In this document: piece by piece, positions 14,296-14,391 of the stretch
Layout: every line of letters starts with the position of its first letter
Position numbering within the stretch: position 1 is the stretch's first letter
Origin: Candidatus Latescibacter anaerobius SCGC AAA252-E07
GTDB lineage: Bacteria > Latescibacterota > Latescibacteria > Latescibacterales > Latescibacteraceae
Direction of reading: 5' to 3'
DNA: 14,391 nucleotides
NCBI GenBank assembly: GCA_000403035.1
Contig: AQSL01000100.1
Span: 1 to 14,391, forward strand
Translations under genes and position numbers: made by a program
Notes under the pieces: generated by a model
Databases searched by the model: none
Seen by the model: only the letters and a program-made list of their open reading frames with translations
What the model was told of the DNA's origin: nothing

Positions 14296-14391
14296 AAATC
14301 ATCTCCATTATTTTACTCTTGATATACTAATAATAAGTTTAACAATATAATAATATACTCAAATTCAACAAAGAGTTTTCTCAAAAAACAA

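Overview
This is a bacterial chromosomal window in which every supported gene lies on the minus strand, so transcription runs from high to low coordinates. It carries 15 confident protein genes. There are no rRNA or tRNA genes, transposases or CRISPR arrays that I can see. Gene content and arrangement (DksA-like factor, lspA and rluD; yggS, divIVA and yggU; glyA and nrdR) fit core metabolism and housekeeping. The DNA is moderately AT-rich with good GGAG-type ribosome binding sites and several GTG/TTG starts. The electron transfer flavoprotein is of the electron-bifurcating, ferredoxin-fused kind, which suggests an anaerobe. DivIVA next to yggS/yggU in this mixture recalls deltaproteobacteria or FCB-type candidate phyla such as Latescibacterota or Fibrobacterota. 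That placement is only an inference.

Layout in transcription order. (1) 14295-8815: nadB (L-aspartate oxidase), guaA (a long GMP synthase with a duplicated C-terminal domain, like the human enzyme), etfB and etfA with two N-terminal [4Fe-4S] sites; gaps are short and this is probably one operon. (2) 8728-6911: glyA and nrdR, a widely conserved pair. (3) 6732-4181: yggS, a possible tiny ORF, divIVA, yggU (DUF167) and a trimeric-type purine nucleoside phosphorylase with Asp at the usual base-recognising Asn. (4) 4073-2209: a DksA/TraR zinc-finger gene, lspA and rluD, tightly coupled and with a candidate promoter in front. (5) 1958-253: a two-helix, MthK-like K+ channel with an RCK domain, followed two bases later by a free-standing cyclic-nucleotide-binding protein. 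This pair has its own good promoter and ends in a probable intrinsic terminator. Bases 1-231 hold no convincing gene, but a near-consensus promoter points rightwards into them.

Functionally, several genes meet in nucleotide and one-carbon metabolism (guaA, PNP, glyA, nrdR, nadB). The Etf pair would couple NADH oxidation to reduction of ferredoxin and of an unknown acceptor whose gene is not in view. The most interesting unit is the channel plus separate CNBD pair: it looks like a cyclic-nucleotide- and RCK-regulated potassium channel whose sensor is supplied as a second, translationally coupled polypeptide.
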